The notes under the pieces are model-generated. The model saw only the letters and a list, made by a program, of their open reading frames with translations. It was not told the DNA's origin and made no database searches. Positions 59,045-61,605 of a stretch of 61,605 nt of DNA are shown here, piece after piece (the first letter of the stretch is position 1; each line of letters begins with the position of its first letter). Position numbers and translations under genes: made by a program. The DNA is from Bradyrhizobium oropedii (GTDB taxonomy: Bacteria; Pseudomonadota; Alphaproteobacteria; Rhizobiales; Xanthobacteraceae): contig NZ_JACMYO010000024.1 of NCBI RefSeq assembly GCF_020889685.1, positions 1-61,605 of the forward strand, given 5' to 3'.

Positions 59045-59524
59045 TTAAGGACCTCTCGGTCGCGGTGGCCGCATCGGCGGCCCCGGCAGCGGCCGCGGCC
59101 CGTTGAACTGCGGCGCGTAGATCACCGGCGGCGGATCGACCGGCACGTTGGACTGCGCCGGCAGCGGCGCCGACTGCGCCCCCCACGATTCGTGATAGCT
59201 CTCGGCCGGCTTGGGCAGCTTGCGGTTGGCCGGCGGCTCGATCTCGAGGCGGCCGTAACCCGGCATGCGGCCGAGGCTCGGATAATAGTGGCCGACATTC
59301 GGCTCGGGATCGATCGGGCGGCCGCCATAGACGGTCGGCACCATCGAGTCGTTGCGGGCAAGCCCCATCGCGCTCTCGACCACGGCGTAGGAGGCATCGA
59401 CGCCGTTGATGATGATTGGCACGCCGGGCCGCACGGGCACGACGATGTCGAAGCCGCCGCCGGCCAGCGCCGTCGAACTCATCGCAGCCAATATCGCTAG
59501 CGCAAGACTTGCGCGCATGTTCAC
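59045..59524 (-). CDS. Exported hypothetical protein (159 aa)
   Basis: An N-terminal signal peptide (MRASLALAILAAMSSTALAG) precedes GGFDIVVPVRPGVPIIINGV and DASYAVVESAMGLARND, then a Pro-rich C-terminal half (PPANRKLPKPAESY, RPLPGPPMRPPRPRGP). Likely a periplasmic or surface protein. Start is GTG 59524 or ATG 59518. It is adjacent to the Gly/Tyr-rich secreted protein on the same strand (91 bases). No known domain is seen. Confidence 0.7.
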   Translation of the reverse strand: MNMRASLALAILAAMSSTALAGGGFDIVVPVRPGVPIIINGVDASYAVVESAMGLARNDSMVPTVYGGRPIDPEPNVGHYYPSLGRMPGYGRLEIEPPANRKLPKPAESYHESWGAQSAPLPAQSNVPVDPPPVIYAPQFNGPRPLPGPPMRPPRPRGP

Positions 59525-59692
59525 CCAGCGTCCCGAATTGTTCCATCCGCAGCCTAATCCAACGGCTCGGCGGAAGGGTTAAGGGCGCGGGCCAAACTGG
59601 CGGTAAGCCTAACGCGTAAGCATCGGCATCCGGTCAATGCGGCCGTGCGGGATCAGAAATCGTTAACGGCCGGCCTGGGAGACGCCGGCGTG

Positions 59693-60406
59693 TCAGGTGA
59701 AGGCGTTCTCGATGATCGAGTGGATGCCGATCGCAATGGTGACCGCGCCGACTGCGATTTGCAGGCCGCGGTTGGCCCAGGTCAGCCACCGCGCCGAGGC
59801 CGCCAGCGGCACCGCGATCACGCTGGACAGCACGCCCATGCCGATCATCGAGCCGATACCGAACAGCGCGACATAGCCGAGCCCGATGGCAGGATTCGGC
59901 GCCTGCGACACCGTCAGCACCAACAGCGCCGCCGAGCCCGCCATGCCGTGCATCAGGCCGACCAGCAGCGTGCGCCAGCGGAAGCCGTGTGCATGGCTGT
60001 GCGTTGCGCGGGCGTGCGGCACGGCGGACGCACGCACCGCGGTCTCGCCGGCGTGGCTGTGGGCGTGGAAGTGGGTCGTGTCGCCATGAGAATGGGTGTG
60101 GAAGTGCACGCGGTCGCGCCACAGCCGCCACCACACATGCGCGCCGAGGCCGACCAGCATGACGCCGACCGCGGTCTCGATCGGCGCTGCGACCGTCTCC
60201 GGGATGGCGCGCCCGAGCAGGATCGCGGCGCCTGCAAAGATGAACAGCGTGAGCGTATGACCGAGGCCCCAGGTCAGGCCGTGCTTGACGATGTCGCTGA
60301 TGCTGCTGCGCCGTGCCGCGATGCTCGACACCGCCGCGATGTGATCCGGCTCCAGCGCGTGCTGCATGCCGAGCAGAAAGCCGAGACTCAAGATTACGAA
60401 CATCAA
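59693..60406 (-). CDS. Nickel/cobalt or UreH/HupE-type transport protein
   Basis: A 237-residue membrane protein. It starts VILSLGFLLGMQHALEPDHI, the HxxxxD motif of NiCoT/UreH-like transporters, and has GLTWGLGHTLTLFIFAGAA and LLVGLMHGMAGSAALLVLTV. A His-rich cytoplasmic loop (HFHTHSHGDTTHFHAHSHAG, then HARATHSHAHG) probably binds nickel or cobalt. About six helices are predicted. It could supply Ni for urease or hydrogenase, or export excess metal. No such enzyme is in the window. Confidence 0.85.
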   Translation of the reverse strand: MMFVILSLGFLLGMQHALEPDHIAAVSSIAARRSSISDIVKHGLTWGLGHTLTLFIFAGAAILLGRAIPETVAAPIETAVGVMLVGLGAHVWWRLWRDRVHFHTHSHGDTTHFHAHSHAGETAVRASAVPHARATHSHAHGFRWRTLLVGLMHGMAGSAALLVLTVSQAPNPAIGLGYVALFGIGSMIGMGVLSSVIAVPLAASARWLTWANRGLQIAVGAVTIAIGIHSIIENAFT

Positions 60407-60473
60407 TCCCTCGCGCCCGCGCGTGACGACCGATCAAACACCACATCGCTGATCTTGTCAGGCCAGCACCGCG

Positions 60474-61189
60474 TCAAACCAACACCTCGTCAAACAAGCC
60501 CTGCATCGCCGCCCAGGAGCGGCGATCGGCCCGCGCGTCGTAGAGGGCTGACTTCATGATCGAGCCGTCGGCGGTCGGGTTGGCAAAACCATGCAGCGTG
60601 TTGCCGTAGCTGATCACCTGCCAGTCGGCAACCTTGCCGGCGCGCATCTCGTTCTCGAAGGCTGCGACCTGGTCGGGCGGCGCCAGCGGATCGTCGGCTC
60701 CGGTCAGCACAAGCACGCTCGCCCTCAGTGCACCAGGCGCCGCCGGCTGCGTGGTCGAGAGCACGCCGTGAAAGCTGACGGCGGCCTTGAGCTCGGCGCC
60801 GTCGCGCGCCAGCTCAAGCGCGACCGTGCCGCCGAAGCAGAAGCCGATCGCGGCGCATCTGGTGGCATCGACCTCGGGCAGTGCGATCAGTGTCGCAAGC
60901 GCGGCGCGCGCCCGTGCGCGGAGTTTCGCGGGGTTTGTGCGCAAGTCGCCGATCAGCGTCATCGCCTGCTGCAGATCGGCGGCCTGCCGCCGCTCGCCGA
61001 ACATGTCGGCCGCGAGCGCCACATAGCCATGCCCGGCAAGCCTGCGCGCCCGCTCCATCGCGAAATCGCCGAGCCCGAGCCCCTCGTGGAATACCAACAC
61101 GCCGGACGTTTCGCGCCGGTGTCCTTGAAGGCGAGATAGCCGCGCAAGCCGGCGTCGCCGCCGGCGTAGTCGATGTCGCGTGTGTGCAT
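60474..61189 (-). pseudogene. Dienelactone hydrolase-like gene with one frameshift
   Basis: The start frame reads MHTRDIDYAGGDAGLRGYLA then FKDTGAKRP. A neighbouring frame continues GVLVFHEGLGLGDFAMERAR to the stop. One missing G near 61103-61105 (cgtccggcgtg where cgtccgggcgtg would restore it) splits the gene. The rest is intact: nucleophile Cys in IGFCFGGTVALE, Asp in LTGADDPLAPP, His in GNTLHGFANP, the dienelactone hydrolase triad. Either a recent mutation or a sequence error in a homopolymer. About 238 aa if whole. Confidence 0.75.
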
Positions 61190-61338
61190 GCAATTCTCGT
61201 CAAAGGCAGCGTGAGCCGGAACGCATCATGCGCAAGGGTTGCGGAACTTCACACTGGTTTGAACGCAGGGCAAGGCTGCGCCGGAACAGGCGCGGCACAG
61301 CGAGATTAGCTCGTCACAACGACGAGAGGAGACCTTGC

Positions 61339-61605
61339 ATGACACAGCTCAAGATGCGCGGCGCCTTCCTGGGCGCAGCAGCCCTGCTCGCTTCGGTACT
61401 CGCCGGCCCCGCGATGGCGCAACAGACCATCGGCACCGCCGCGCGCTGTTCGAACGACAATCCCGATGCCCGCTGCCAGACGATGACGCCCGGCGCCACG
61501 CGCACCGCCTATCGCCACCATCGGCGGGACCGCGATTGGCAGGGCAGCTACAACCGCTATGACCCCGGTCCCGCCGGCGTCGCGGCTGGGGTGGTCGGCG
61601 GCGCG
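61339..61605 (+). CDS. Exported hypothetical protein, cut by window end
   Basis: From ATG 61339 the frame stays open to the last base (89 codons). It begins MTQLKMRGAFLGAAALLASV with a signal peptide ending near AMA. A short Cys-containing mature part follows (ARCSNDNPDARCQTMTPGAT), then RTAYRHHRRDRDWQGSYNRY and DPGPAGVAAGVVGGA. It has agaggag upstream. The C-terminus is not in the window. Function unknown. Confidence 0.65.
   Translation, partial: MTQLKMRGAFLGAAALLASVLAGPAMAQQTIGTAARCSNDNPDARCQTMTPGATRTAYRHHRRDRDWQGSYNRYDPGPAGVAAGVVGGA

Overview
The window looks like chromosomal DNA of a Bradyrhizobium-type alphaproteobacterium. The grounds are high GC with strongly biased third positions, FixK/FNR-type boxes (TTGA/C-N6-TCAA) near low-oxygen-type genes, hairpin-bounded repeats of the kind scattered through Bradyrhizobium genomes, and many Liv-type ABC, MarR, LysR and CoA-ligase genes. 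This is inference from content; no rRNA or other species marker is present. No CRISPR array, integrase, transposase or replication origin was seen.

Layout. 1-3.3 kb: sparse, partly degenerate DNA with a few small hypothetical genes, a membrane/coiled-coil protein and a frameshifted SDR remnant. 3.3-16.2 kb: MarR regulator; a leftward operon (racemase-fold protein, thiolase-like protein, DUF35-SDR fusion, cyclase-family hydrolase, substrate-binding protein, CoA ligase); and a divergent Liv-type ABC operon (second binding protein, permease, permease-ATPase fusion, ATPase). 16.2-20.2 kb: universal stress protein, hemerythrin and zinc-ribbon genes with FixK-type boxes, plus an ICMT-like methyltransferase, among degenerate repeats. 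20.4-34.9 kb: leftward operon of nitrilase, cupin dioxygenase, FAH-family hydrolase, thioesterase and EthD protein; divergent iorA-iorB-marR-marR operon; leftward operon of flavin/2Fe-2S reductase, Rieske oxygenase alpha and beta, CoA ligase and SDR. 35-46 kb: small membrane proteins, MASE1 hybrid histidine kinase, cNMP-binding membrane protein, tRNA-Gly, a candidate structured small RNA, YciI, GrlR-like, lytic transglycosylase, three overlapping small genes, Nudix and adenylate cyclase genes. 46.5-56.1 kb: amidohydrolase, MFS, NCS1 permease, azoreductase, deacetylase and DUF1989 genes with three LysR regulators. 56.3-61.6 kb: sterol desaturase-like gene, tRNA-Tyr, rlmB, secreted proteins, nickel/cobalt transporter-like gene, a frameshifted dienelactone hydrolase and a truncated exported protein.

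The main biological proposal is that 3.3-34.9 kb is one catabolic supercluster for an indolic or aromatic acid, best fitting indole-3-acetate (auxin). The Rieske oxygenase could make dioxindole-3-acetate and a CoA ligase could activate it. A thiolase-fold protein lacking the catalytic Cys and His, with its DUF35 partner, could split the thioester to isatin and acetyl-CoA. The cyclase-family protein has the metal motif of isatin hydrolase and would give isatinate (2-aminophenylglyoxylate), a 2-oxoacid suited to IorAB, yielding anthraniloyl-CoA. The Liv system would import substrate, nitrilase could supply indoleacetate from its nitrile, and three MarR proteins could control the operons. B. japonicum is known to degrade auxin via dioxindole-acetate, isatin and isatinate to anthranilate, and MarR-controlled auxin catabolism clusters are known in Variovorax and Bradyrhizobium. 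Assigning these genes to those steps is inference.
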